A stretch of DNA of 64,000 nt from Aspidapion aeneum (Eukaryota > Arthropoda > Insecta > Coleoptera > Brentidae): contig OY755045.1 in the NCBI GenBank assembly GCA_963576565.1, positions 40,736,909-40,800,908 on the forward strand, read 5' to 3'. Position 1 is the first letter of the stretch. Each line of letters begins with the position of its first letter. Under the pieces are notes generated by a model. That model was not told the DNA's origin and did not search any database. It was given only the letters and a program-made list of their open reading frames with translations. The translations under genes were made by a program, and so were the position numbers. Below are positions 33,048 through 44,700 of this stretch, one piece after another.

Positions 33048-33169
33048 TTTCGAATTGAAATTTTTAGTTCCGAAATTTCATCTGACTCGAGCATAACTTG
33101 TAGTCCACCCAAGAAAAGAAGAGTTGAAGAAGACCCTTGTTCAAAGAAAGAAAATATTTTACCTGGAAG
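33048..33169 (+). CDS. Unassigned exon-like fragment with a basic nuclear-localisation-like motif
   Basis: Directly after the fold-back end, one frame reads SSEISSDSSITCS, then PPKKRRVEEDPCSKKENILP, and reaches GGAAG|GTAC, a plausible 5' splice site at 33,170. The composition (Ser/Asp/Glu-rich followed by PPKKRRVEED) is protein-like and unlike the neighbouring AT-rich DNA. The start of the exon is not visible because the GGCGCC element abuts it, so the element may have inserted into a coding exon. Without a splice the frame ends at 33,195. No family is recognised; it could also come from a TE-encoded protein. Confidence 0.25.
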
Positions 33170-34288
33170 GTACAACATTTGTAAAGTTCTAAGATGAAAA
33201 CAATAATTTTAATACATCCACTGCACTTAGCATGCTTAGAAATTCTTTTTACTCTTTTTTTTTACTGAAGAGAATTTTGTAAACACACACAAGTAAGTAT
33301 TCATGATTATTTATTATTCAAACAGAAAATTGTTGATAAAAAAATTCTAGTGGAATTCAACATTTTTATTTTGCGCCGCCACTGCCCTTTTTTATCCAAG
33401 ACAAGCAAATAGAATATTTTTGCGATGTTGCATGTTTCCGGACTCACCAAACCGAAATTCTATTTTCATCCCTATTCTGCTCATTAAATTCTTACTTGTA
33501 TTTGGTCAATTGCGATAAAAGCTTGATATAATGGCAATTTTGGCCCATGCCGGGTCTACCCGTAGGGTATAGAAGTCAATGGTGCAGTGCCTCATTTTGG
33601 GAATCAATATCAATAAAAAATTAAAGGAAGTGCGTGCCACTGTATGTACCCCTCTACTCCCTTCCCGCCCATCAAGGTTTTGATGACGCGGTGTCACTTT
33701 AATACAACATCAACTATAGTCAATTTTATCAAATGTCAAAATGTTCCTAGGCAAAAAGCGACTTAGTGAAATACTCGCCTCCACAGTAACTAGCATCTAA
33801 ATTAATTAAGCTAAATATATAGGATGGAATGCCGAATGGAAAAACGATAAGTGTCCAAAATTTAACAAAAATTATCAAACACCTAGAAGAGAGCAGAAGT
33901 TCTTGCTGGAATAGGAAAAACTTAGCCTCAAACAAAACTAATCGATTAAAAGTTTCTGTTGCATTTGATCGCTTGATAAGATTTACCAAATTATTTAATT
34001 TATATCTACTGATTTTGCTCTCTCATGTCTCTTTTTCGAGACATAGATCGAAAACTGAAAATTTAAAAAGTGTCCTTTTTTAAAAACACAAAGTCAGTTT
34101 TCTCATCTTTGCAGTATCTGGGTGAGATGGTGGGTGAGATGGGGGCTGATAATTTTGGGCTTTTTTCAAAGAAATGAGTTCAAACCGTATATGCCAAATC
34201 TTAGTTAATCTGAATAATTCCTATGAGTTATTTAACTTAACAGTTCGAACCTTTAAACAACAAATGAAATTAAAGAAAGAAAAATAAG
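33170..34288. other. No recognised gene
   Basis: AT-rich DNA. An 84-codon plus-strand frame (33,829-34,083) and an 80-codon minus frame (33,747-33,989) overlap and have no recognised domain. Confidence 0.35.
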
Positions 34289-34294
34289 AAAAAA
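34289..34294 (-). terminator. Pol III T-run after the tRNA-like gene
   Basis: Six consecutive T on the minus strand, nine bases after the tRNA 3' end. This is the usual RNA polymerase III stop. Confidence 0.5.
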
Positions 34295-34303
34295 GTTTTT
34301 CTG

Positions 34304-34375
34304 TCTTCGGCCGGGACTCGAACCCGGAACCTCTTGCTCTGTACGCAAACGTTCTAAGCATTGAACTACCGAAGA
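34304..34375 (-). tRNA. tRNA-like gene, anticodon ACA by position
   Basis: Read on the minus strand, the 72 bases fold into a full cloverleaf. The acceptor stem TCTTCGG/CCGAAGA is perfect (7 bp), the D stem GTTC/GAAC is perfect, the anticodon stem TTTGC/GCAAG has one G-T pair, and the T arm is CCGGG-TTCGAGT-CCCGG. The B box GGTTCGAGTCC is perfect and a T6 terminator follows. The anticodon loop GTACAGA places ACA (Cys codon UGU) at 34-36, which is unusual because Cys is normally read by GCA. The D loop AATGCTTA lacks the conserved G18-G19 pair. So this may be a diverged tRNA, a pseudo-tRNA, or the head of a tRNA-derived SINE rather than a working tRNA. CCA is not encoded, as expected. Confidence 0.6.
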
Positions 34376-34463
34376 CCATACATACATTTTCGGAAAACTT
34401 CCATCTATGCAGGTGCGCGGTGTCTCAATACAGGAACGAGACGTTCTCAGGGTATTAACTCGA

Positions 34464-35568
34464 CCAACCATCTTTGAAAATGGCCGCCAAATTGATAGAT
34501 TTTTTTGTTTAAGCGTATCTCCCTACCCAGTCATTCGATTTTAATTTTTTAAAGTTTGGTATACTCCCTTTTTAAAGGAAAATAAATTGTGTTGTTACAC
34601 ATTTTCTAATAAATCACGTAGTTTTTGAGATATACCACGATTATTAGTATTTCCGCCCGCAAAATAATTAAAATAATACCCATGCTCATTTTATTGTAGC
34701 TACAATATTCTTGACATTTGTTTTTTTTTGTTACATAGAAGGCTTTAAACCTTTCACAGAAGAGGCTATTGACTTTATGTTTTTAAAGTTCGATGGATGG
34801 TACCCCTAAAGAATGACTTAAAGACGGTGGTTTCTAAAACTGTTTACAAGGTCATACAAAAAGTGAATTTGCAGCGAAACGATGCATCCTAGCGAAAAAC
34901 GTTAAGAAAATTTTTTATAGTACTTTTAATTCCGCTTCTTTTCATCGTTGTCATATCTTTCATAATTTTTAAGAAAAGAATCGATTTTGGAGCGAAAACA
35001 TGGAATTTTTACAAAATTGTATATTTTAGCTGACTTGTACAGCTTACCATCAAAGCTAGGATGTTAAGTGATACATCAATAGAAGAGAAATTAAAAGTAT
35101 TATTATTATTAATTAATTTTACCGTTTTTCGCTAGGATGCATCGTTTCGCTACAAATTCACTTTTTCTATAATAATGTGAACATTTTCAGAAACCACCCT
35201 TTTTAAAGCAGTCTTTAGGGGTATCATCCAACAAACTTTTAAAAAATCTAGTCCCCTTGTGTGAAAGGTTTAAAGCCTTCTATGTAACAAAAAAAAATGT
35301 CAATAATATTGTAGCTACAATAAAATGAGCATGGGTATTATTTTAACCAGTTTGCGAGCGGAAATACTAATAATCTTGGTATATCTCAAAAACTACGTAA
35401 TTTAATAAAAAATGTGTAATAATAAAATTTATTTGCTTTTCAAAAACGAGTAAAACACGCTTTAAAAAATTAAAATCGAATAACTCTGTAGGAAGATACG
35501 TTTGAATAAAAAATCTTTTAATTTGGCAGCCATTTTCAAAGATGGCAGCCAAACGACCATGAGTTCGA
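34464..35568. repeat. 1.1-kb inverted repeat, arms ~450 bp
   Basis: The left arm (34,468-34,905) and right arm (35,125-35,565) match inversely from CCATCTTTGAAAATGGC at the outer ends to CGATGCATCCTAGCGAAAAAC at the inner ends. Both contain TTTTATTGTAGCTACAATA and the AAGGCTTTAAACCTTTCACA block. The ~220-bp centre has no coding sequence. It abuts the tRNA-like gene at the left. Confidence 0.88.
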
Positions 35569-35873
35569 CCACGTGACCAAACGTTTTTTATACTGCTTAA
35601 CAAAGTCTCGCAGTCAAACTGAGCAAACATATTAGGTCACACGTGACAGGAGCCAGCGCCTAGACTAACTAGAAAAAAAGCAAAAAATTGACAAAATTTC
35701 GAGAAGAGGATCAGCTAGGATTTATATGAATATGGATCTGAAGTCAGGAAAGAGTCCATATTCGATCCATATTTTGGAACCATTTTTATGTAACCTATAC
35801 TTCATTCAGGCGCACTGTGTGACATTGCAGAACAGGCCTGGCTCGCAATCAACAAAATACTACCTAAGCAGAG

Positions 35874-37466
35874 TTGTCAGGTACTTCAAGTACAGTACTT
35901 GAAATTGTACTTCAATTACTTAAAAGTACTTGTTGGATCTTAATTGTAAGAATGTGTGATCAAACAGTGTGGGTCATAGGTTTCTCAGGCATAGGGGTCC
36001 AAATTGAAATTGTTGTCAAAAAATTTACCTATTTTTGATTCTATGCCCAGTGTCATGTGTTGACGTGACATACGTCAAAAACACTAAAAAAGGCGAGATT
36101 TTCGCCCCTTCCATCTTTGACCAGCAAAGAGACCACACGCGGCCCGGAGCTCCACCGCCATCGAACTTGTCTCATGTGCCGAGATTGGTTGGATAATGGG
36201 TGAGTTGAGCACTTTTTGTAGGGCATAGAATAGGGAAAATGGGATTATAAGGGTTCGGGATTTTTAGTGAATTTTAGCAATAAATAAATGTGTTTAGTGA
36301 ACAGTTGCGTTCAGTACTTCAAGTACTGTACTTGAAGTACATGTACAATCCGTAAATTGTACGTGGTACTTGAAGTACTTTTAACAATGTACTTAGAAAT
36401 GTACTTCAAGTACATTGAAAATTCTTCAAGTGCATTCAAAGTACTTCAAGTACATTAAAAGTACTTCAAGTACATTAAAACTACTTCAAGTATAATAAAA
36501 TATTCTTGGACTACAAAGTAGAAATAGGTGAAATATAACTTTAATGCGCCGAAGACAAGTGGTAACCTCAGGGTTGCAGGGAAGTCCGGTATTTTATGAA
36601 CCTTAATTAATCGTCTAAAAATCGTAATATTAGGTACACACTCATCCAAAGCATAATGCCTATGAGCTTAATTATATGAACGTGAATTTCAAATTCAATG
36701 TGAAAAACTACTACAGCACAGTCATGCCATCTATTGAGAGGTGTCGGTAGGACGGTAGTGCAGATATGCAGCGTAATTTCTCGTTTGATGGGGGTTGGTT
36801 TAAAGAACCCGAAAATTAATTTAGTCTGACTAGATACACTTCAAAAAATTCCTTGGATATATACGTTTGTTATGCTTATTCATTAAGTTTTTAAGCAGTT
36901 TTGTGCGCTACTATAAAAATAGTACTTTATATGAGTGATTTAAAAATTATTGACGGTAAGAACAGTGCCCCAAGTGCACCACCAAAAAAGAAATAAGGCA
37001 AGGTAGGGTACGTGCATCCCGGTTATACAAGATTTTTTTTGTAGATCTCGTTACAAAGTCAAATATTTTTGGAATTTCACAAATGTGTAGTGATAGTTTT
37101 TGACGGTTTTTGACATTTTTTGAAATGTTTTGACATCTTAGATAGTTTTTGAGGTTTTTGACGTTTTTTGACATTTTTTACTTTTTTGAAATTTTTTAAC
37201 ATTTTTGAATTTTTTTTTTGATATTTTTGGCAGTTTTCTCATTTTTTGACGTTTTTAAAGTACTTGTAGTACTTCTATTGTACTTTAAGTACTTTTATTG
37301 TACTTCAAGTGCAAGACTTGGGGAAAATCAAGTATTTTTAAATGTAATGGTACTTGAAGTACATTTGAAAAGAAAATGTACTTAGTACTTCAAGTACTTT
37401 CACAAATCTTAATGTAATTGGTACTTATACTTGAAGTACTTTCAAAATGTACTTGTGACAGCTCTG
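35874..37466. mobile_element. hAT-like element with AAGTACTT subterminal repeats
   Basis: The ends CAGAGTTGTCAGGTACTTCAA and, inversely, CAGAGCTGTCACAAGTACAT agree. Short copies of GTACTTGAAGTAC and ACTTCAAGTACATT crowd 35,890-35,950, 36,310-36,490 and 37,255-37,450. hAT elements often carry such subterminal binding repeats. The flanking 8-mers (TACCTAAG, TACCCACA) agree only partly. The interior holds a GC-rich patch (36,060-36,230) and a TTTTTTGAC-repeat (37,080-37,260). Confidence 0.55.
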
Positions 37467-37910
37467 TACCCACACGAGACAAGGAAATGTAAACATTTGA
37501 TCATTCGTTGATTTTTGTTTAAGTGGTAATAACACTCTGTCATATTAAGACGATGGGATGTAATTTAATTGTCGCATCGATTTTTAATTTAGTTATTAAT
37601 GGATAGATTTCCGGGTGATAGTTTGACGACGTTTTTATTAATTAGAAAAGTAGATGTTTGAACAAACCTTGAGCAGAGACAATAAAAATTATTTCCAAAA
37701 GGGTACCTTGAACACTCGGAACACAAAATCCATTTTCAGAAAACTAAATCTGCGTCTTCCCAATCGAGAAGGGCCGGTCAACTCTGCAATATAGCAGTGT
37801 CTTTTATATTTTGAGTTGGTTCTTATAAAAAAGAAAAACTTCTGACACTATGCAATTGCATAAAAAATTATTTTTATCACTGCATTGCTATAGCGGCATG
37901 CAAAAAACAA

Positions 37911-38647
37911 AAAAAATACTCTGCCAATATATGGGCCCCTAAGCTCACACTAGGTACTATAGTTATAGTTTACGTGTGAGCTAATATAACTAAAAACTGA
38001 AATATATTTTATTCAACTCCAGACTAAATTACCTTTTGTTTGATACCACACAAGCCATGTTTTGACTTAAACTCAAATTTTTAAAATCTACCCCCACCCT
38101 TAAAAAAAGCAAAAACTAAAATGTTATTTGTTAAACTCCGGACTCAATTACCTTTCGTTTGATATCACACACGCCATATTTTCACTTAAGCTCTAATTTT
38201 TGAAATATACCCCCACCCGTTTTTTAAAATAAATTAAAATGTATTTTGTTTAACTCCAGACTAAATTACCTTTCATTTGATATCACACACGCCATATTCT
38301 CACATAAACTCTAATTTTTAAAATCTTCCCCCACCCTTTATTTGGCTTGTGTTTGGTGGATTTTGTTCATTTTTAAATGGGACCATCTCGACCCAAGACC
38401 CAGCCTAGGTACCAAATTTCATTAAAATCGGCCAAGCGGTTTTTGAGTTATGCGCGTTGGTCGTTACAGACAGACAGACAGACATACAGACAGACAGACA
38501 GACAGACGGCGCAACAAAAAAGTTTCAAAATCATCTGAAACGCAAAGATATATAAAAAATTTTGAAATCGGAGCAACTTTTTTTTTCTCGAAAAAATTAG
38601 GATCACCATAGCTCACACTACTATAGTATAGTATATGTGTGAGCTAA
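37911..38647 (+). mobile_element. STR-element, most complete unexpanded copy
   Basis: Layout: AATACTCTGCCAATATATGG, CCTAAGCTCACAC with a terminal hairpin, three ~120-bp direct repeats (each with GATA(T/C)CACACA(C/A)GCCAT and CCCCCACCC), GGACCATCTCGACCCAAGAC, TACCAAATTTCATTAAAATC, GAGTTATGCGCGTTGGTCG, a 42-bp microsatellite of CAGA tetramers with one CATA (38,466-38,508), CGGCGCAACAAAAAAGTTTC, GAGCAACTTTTTTTTTC and a right-hand hairpin (38,610-38,645). No ORF. Non-autonomous; superfamily not certain. The structure with a microsatellite after GCGCGTTGG... and hairpin ends is shared by at least five copies in the window. Confidence 0.85.
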
Positions 38648-38756
38648 AATTCATCTGTACAGTAGAATTAATAATTTTATTTATCACTATGATTACAATA
38701 AATGGGCATATTGCATGTAAGTAATGTTATATATAATATATATATAAAATATATAT

Positions 38757-41700
38757 TAGCTTACACACTACTATACTATACTATAGTAGTGTGTGCTATG
38801 GTGATCCTAACTGTTTCGAGAAAAAAAAGTTGCTCCGATTTCAAAAATTTTTATATATCTTTGCGTTTCGGATGATTTTGAAACTTTTTTGTTGCGCCGT
38901 CTGTCTGTATGTCTGTCTGTCTGTATGTCTGTATGTCTGTATGTCTGTATGTCTGTATGTCTGTATGTCTGTATGTCTGTATGTCTGTATGTCTGTATGT
39001 CTGTATGTCTGTATGTCTGTATGTCTGTATGTCTGTATGTCTGTATGTCTGTATGTCTGTATGTCTGTATGTCTGTATGTCTGTATGTCTGTATGTCTGT
39101 ATGTCTGTATGTCTGTATGTCTGTATGTCTGTATGTCTGTATGTCTGTATGTCTGTATGTCTGTATGTCTGTATGTCTGTATGTCTGTATGTCTGTATGT
39201 CTGTATGTCTGTATGTCTGTATGTCTGTATGTCTGTATGTCTGTATGTCTGTATGTCTGTATGTCTGTATGTCTGTATGTCTGTATGTCTGTATGTCTGT
39301 ATGTCTGTATGTCTGTATGTCTGTATGTCTGTATGTCTGTATGTCTGTATGTCTGTATGTCTGTATGTCTGTATGTCTGTATGTCTGTATGTCTGTATGT
39401 CTGTATGTCTGTATGTCTGTATGTCTGTATGTCTGTATGTCTGTATGTCTGTATGTCTGTATGTCTGTATGTCTGTATGTCTGTATGTCTGTATGTCTGT
39501 ATGTCTGTATGTCTGTATGTCTGTATGTCTGTATGTCTGTATGTCTGTATGTCTGTATGTCTGTATGTCTGTATGTCTGTATGTCTGTATGTCTGTATGT
39601 CTGTATGTCTGTATGTCTGTATGTCTGTATGTCTGTATGTCTGTATGTCTGTATGTCTGTATGTCTGTATGTCTGTATGTCTGTATGTCTGTATGTCTGT
39701 ATGTCTGTATGTCTGTATGTCTGTATGTCTGTATGTCTGTATGTCTGTATGTCTGTATGTCTGTATGTCTGTATGTCTGTATGTCTGTATGTCTGTATGT
39801 CTGTATGTCTGTATGTCTGTATGTCTGTATGTCTGTATGTCTGTATGTCTGTATGTCTGTATGTCTGTATGTCTGTATGTCTGTATGTCTGTATGTCTGT
39901 ATGTCTGTATGTCTGTATGTCTGTATGTCTGTATGTCTGTATGTCTGTATGTCTGTATGTCTGTATGTCTGTATGTCTGTATGTCTGTATGTCTGTATGT
40001 CTGTATGTCTGTATGTCTGTATGTCTGTATGTCTGTATGTCTGTATGTCTGTATGTCTGTATGTCTGTATGTCTGTATGTCTGTATGTCTGTATGTCTGT
40101 ATGTCTGTATGTCTGTATGTCTGTATGTCTGTATGTCTGTATGTCTGTATGTCTGTATGTCTGTATGTCTGTATGTCTGTATGTCTGTATGTCTGTATGT
40201 CTGTATGTCTGTATGTCTGTATGTCTGTATGTCTGTATGTCTGTATGTCTGTATGTCTGTATGTCTGTATGTCTGTATGTCTGTATGTCTGTATGTCTGT
40301 ATGTCTGTATGTCTGTATGTCTGTATGTCTGTATGTCTGTATGTCTGTATGTCTGTATGTCTGTATGTCTGTATGTCTGTATGTCTGTATGTCTGTATGT
40401 CTGTATGTCTGTATGTCTGTATGTCTGTATGTCTGTATGTCTGTATGTCTGTATGTCTGTATGTCTGTATGTCTGTATGTCTGTATGTCTGTATGTCTGT
40501 ATGTCTGTATGTCTGTATGTCTGTATGTCTGTATGTCTGTATGTCTGTATGTCTGTATGTCTGTATGTCTGTATGTCTGTATGTCTGTATGTCTGTATGT
40601 CTGTATGTCTGTATGTCTGTATGTCTGTATGTCTGTATGTCTGTATGTCTGTATGTCTGTATGTCTGTATGTCTGTATGTCTGTATGTCTGTATGTCTGT
40701 ATGTCTGTATGTCTGTATGTCTGTATGTCTGTATGTCTGTATGTCTGTATGTCTGTATGTCTGTATGTCTGTATGTCTGTATGTCTGTATGTCTGTATGT
40801 CTGTATGTCTGTATGTCTGTATGTCTGTATGTCTGTATGTCTGTATGTCTGTATGTCTGTATGTCTGTATGTCTGTATGTCTGTATGTCTGTATGTCTGT
40901 ATGTCTGTATGTCTGTATGTCTGTATGTCTGTATGTCTGTATGTCTGTATGTCTGTATGTCTGTATGTCTGTATGTCTGTATGTCTGTATGTCTGTATGT
41001 CTGTATGTCTGTATGTCTGTATGTCTGTATGTCTGTATGTCTGTATGTCTGTATGTCTGTATGTCTGTATGTCTGTATGTCTGTATGTCTGTATGTCTGT
41101 ATGTCTGTATGTCTGTATGTCTGTATGTCTGTATGTCTGTATGTCTGTATGTCTGTATGTCTGTATGTCTGTATGTCTGTATGTCTGTATGTCTGTATGT
41201 CTGTATGTCTGTATGTCTGTATGTCTGTATGTCTGTATGTCTGTATGTCTGTATGTCTGTATGTCTGTATGTCTGTATGTCTGTATGTCTGTATGTCTGT
41301 ATGTCTGTATGTCTGTATGTCTGTATGTCTGTATGTCTGTATGTCTGTATGTCTGTATGTCTGTATGTCTGTATGTCTGTATGTCTGTATGTCTGTATGT
41401 CTGTATGTCTGTATGTCTGTATGTCTGTATGTCTGTATGTCTGTATGTCTGTATGTCTGTATGTCTGTATGTCTGTATGTCTGTATGTCTGTATGTCTGT
41501 ATGTCTGTATGTCTGTATGTCTGTATGTCTGTATGTCTGTATGTCTGTATGTCTGTATGTCTGTATGTCTGTATGTCTGTATGTCTGTATGTCTGTATGC
41601 CTGTATGTCTGTATGTCTGTATGTCTGTATGTCTGTATGTCTGTATGTCTGTATGTCTGTATGTCTGTATGTCTGTATATCTGTATGTCTGTATGTCTGT

Positions 41701-44700
41701 ATGTCTGTATGTCTGTATGTCTGTATGTCTGTATGTCTGTATGTCTGTATGTCTGTATGTCTGTATGTCTGTATGTCTGTATGTCTGTATGTCTGTATGT
41801 CTGTATGTCTGTATGTCTGTATGTCTGTATGTCTGTATGTCTGTATGTCTGTATGTCTGTATGTCTGTATGTCTGTATGTCTGTATGTCTGTATGTCTGT
41901 ATGTCTGTATGTCTGTATGTCTGTATGTCTGTATGTCTGTATGTCTGTATGTCTGTATGTCTGTATGTCTGTATGTCTGTATGTCTGTATGTCTGTATGT
42001 CTGTATGTCTGTATGTCTGTATGTCTGTATGTCTGTATGTCTGTATGTCTGTATGTCTGTATGTCTGTATGTCTGTATGTCTGTATGTCTGTATGTCTGT
42101 ATGTCTGTATGTCTGTATGTCTGTATGTCTGTATGTCTGTATGTCTGTATGTCTGTATGTCTGTATGTCTGTATGTCTGTATGTCTGTATGTCTGTATGT
42201 CTGTATGTCTGTATGTCTGTATGTCTGTATGTCTGTATGTCTGTATGTCTGTATGTCTGTATGTCTGTATGTCTGTATGTCTGTATGTCTGTATGTCTGT
42301 ATGTCTGTATGTCTGTATGTCTGTATGTCTGTATGTCTGTATGTCTGTATGTCTGTATGTCTGTAAGTCTGTATGTCTGTATGTCTGTAAGTCTGTATGT
42401 CTGTATGTCTGTATGTCTGTATGTCTGTATGTCTGTATGTCTGTATGTCTGTATGTCTGTATGTCTGTATGTCTGTATGTCTGTATGTCTGTATGTCTGT
42501 ATGTCTGTATGTCTGTATGTCTGTATGTCTGTATGTCTGTATGTCTGTATGTCTGTATGTCTGTATGTCTGTATGTCTGTATGTCTGTATGTCTGTATGT
42601 CTGTATGTCTGTATGTCTGTATGTCTGTATGTCTGTATGTCTGTATGTCTGTATGTCTGTATGTCTGTATGTCTGTATGTCTGTATGTCTGTATGTCTGT
42701 ATGTCTGTATGTCTGTATGTCTGTATGTCTGTATGTCTGTATGTCTGTATGTCTGTATGTCTGTATGTCTGTATGTCTGTATGTCTGTATGTCTGTATGT
42801 CTGTATGTCTGTATGTCTGTATGTCTGTATGTCTGTATGTCTGTATGTCTGTATGTCTGTATGTCTGTATGTCTGTATGTCTGTATGTCTGTATGTCTGT
42901 ATGTCTGTATGTCTGTATGTCTGTATGTCTGTATGTCTGTATGTCTGTATGTCTGTATGTCTGTATGTCTGTATGTCTGTATGTCTGTATGTCTGTATGT
43001 CTGTATGTCTGTATGTCTGTATGTCTGTATGTCTGTATGTCTGTATGTCTGTATGTCTGTATGTCTGTATGTCTGTATGTCTGTATGTCTGTATGTCTGT
43101 ATGTCTGTATGTCTGTATGTCTGTATGTCTGTATGTCTGTATGTCTATGTCTGTATGTCTGTATGTCTGTATGTCTGTATGTCTGTATGTCTGTATGTCT
43201 GTATGTCTGTATGTCTGTATGTCTGTATGTCTGTATGTCTGTATGTCTGTATGTCTGTATGTCTGTATGTCTGTATGTCTGTATGTCTGTATGTCTGTAT
43301 GTCTGTATGTCTGTATGTCTGTATGTCTGTATGTCTGTATGTCTGTATGTCTGTATGTCTGTATGTCTGTATGTCTGTATGTCTGTATGTCTGTATGTCT
43401 GTATGTCTGTATGTCTGTATGTCTGTATGTCTGTATGTCTGTATGTCTGTATGTCTGTATGTCTGTATGTCTGTATGTCTGTATGTCTGTATGTCTGTTT
43501 GTCTGTATGTCTGTATGTCTGTATGTCTGTATGTCTGTATGTCTGTATGTCTGTATGTCTGTATGTCTGTATGTCTGTATGTCTGTATGTCTGTATGTCT
43601 GTATGTCTGTATGTCTGTATGTCTGTATGTCTGTATGTCTGTATGTCTGTATGTCTGTATGTCTGTATGTCTGTATGTCTGTATGTCTGTATGTCTGTAT
43701 GTCTGTATGTCTGTATGTCTGTATGTCTGTATGTCTGTATGTCTGTATGTCTGTATGTCTGTATGTCTGTATGTCTGTATGTCTGTATGTCTGTATGTCT
43801 GTATGTCTGTATGTCTGTATGTCTGTATGTCTGTATGTCTGTATGTCTGTATGTCTGTATGTCTGTATGTCTGTATGTCTGTATGTCTGTATGTCTGTAT
43901 GTCTGTATGTCTGTATGTCTGTATGTCTGTATGTCTGTATGTCTGTATGTCTGTATGTCTGTATGTCTGTATGTCTGTATGTCTGTATGTCTGTATGTCT
44001 GTACGTCTGTATATCTGTATGTCTGTATGTTTGTATGTCTGTATGTCTGTATGTCTGTATGTCTGTATATCTGTATGTCTGTATGTTTGTATGTCTGTAT
44101 GTCTGTATGTCTGTATGTCTGTATGTCTGTATGTCTGTATGTCTGTAGGTCTGTATGTCTGTATGTCTGTATGTCTGTATGTCTGTATGTCTGTATGTCT
44201 GTATGTCTGTATGTCTGTATGTCTGTATGTCTGTATGTCTGTATGTCTGTATGTCTGTATGTCTGTATGTCTGTATGTCTGTAAGTCTGTATGTCTGTAT
44301 GTCTGTAAGTCTGTATGTCTGTATGTCTGTATGTCTGTATGTCTGTATGTCTGTATGTCTGTATGTCTGTATGTCTGTATGTCTGTATGTCTGTATGTCT
44401 GTATGTCTGTATGTCTGTATGTCTGTATGTCTGTATGTCTGTATGTCTGTATGTCTGTATGTCTGTATGTCTGTATGTCTGTATGTCTGTATGTCTGTAT
44501 GTCTGTATGTCTGTATGTCTGTATGTCTGTATGTCTGTATGTCTGTCTGTAACGACCAACGCGCATAACTCAAAAACCGCTTGGCCGATTTTAATGAAAT
44601 TTGGTACCTAGGCTGGGTTTTGGGTCGAGATGGTCCCATTTAAAAATGAACAAAATCTACCAAACACAAACCAAATGAAAAGGTGGGGGGTAGCTTTCAA

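Noticed and set aside
36947..37174. Lys/Asn-rich frame (MSKNVKNLKNYL...)
   Set aside because: Made by the TTTTTTGAC simple repeat.
38899..44550. CRISPR-like regular array
   Set aside because: There are no spacers: the unit is a contiguous 8-bp repeat in a eukaryotic, TE-rich setting.
38791..44639. Open frames of 1,000-1,900 codons on both strands
   Set aside because: All are translations of the stop-free 8-bp repeat (LYVCMSVC or TYRHTDIQ units). Every frame is open for the same reason; there is no protein.
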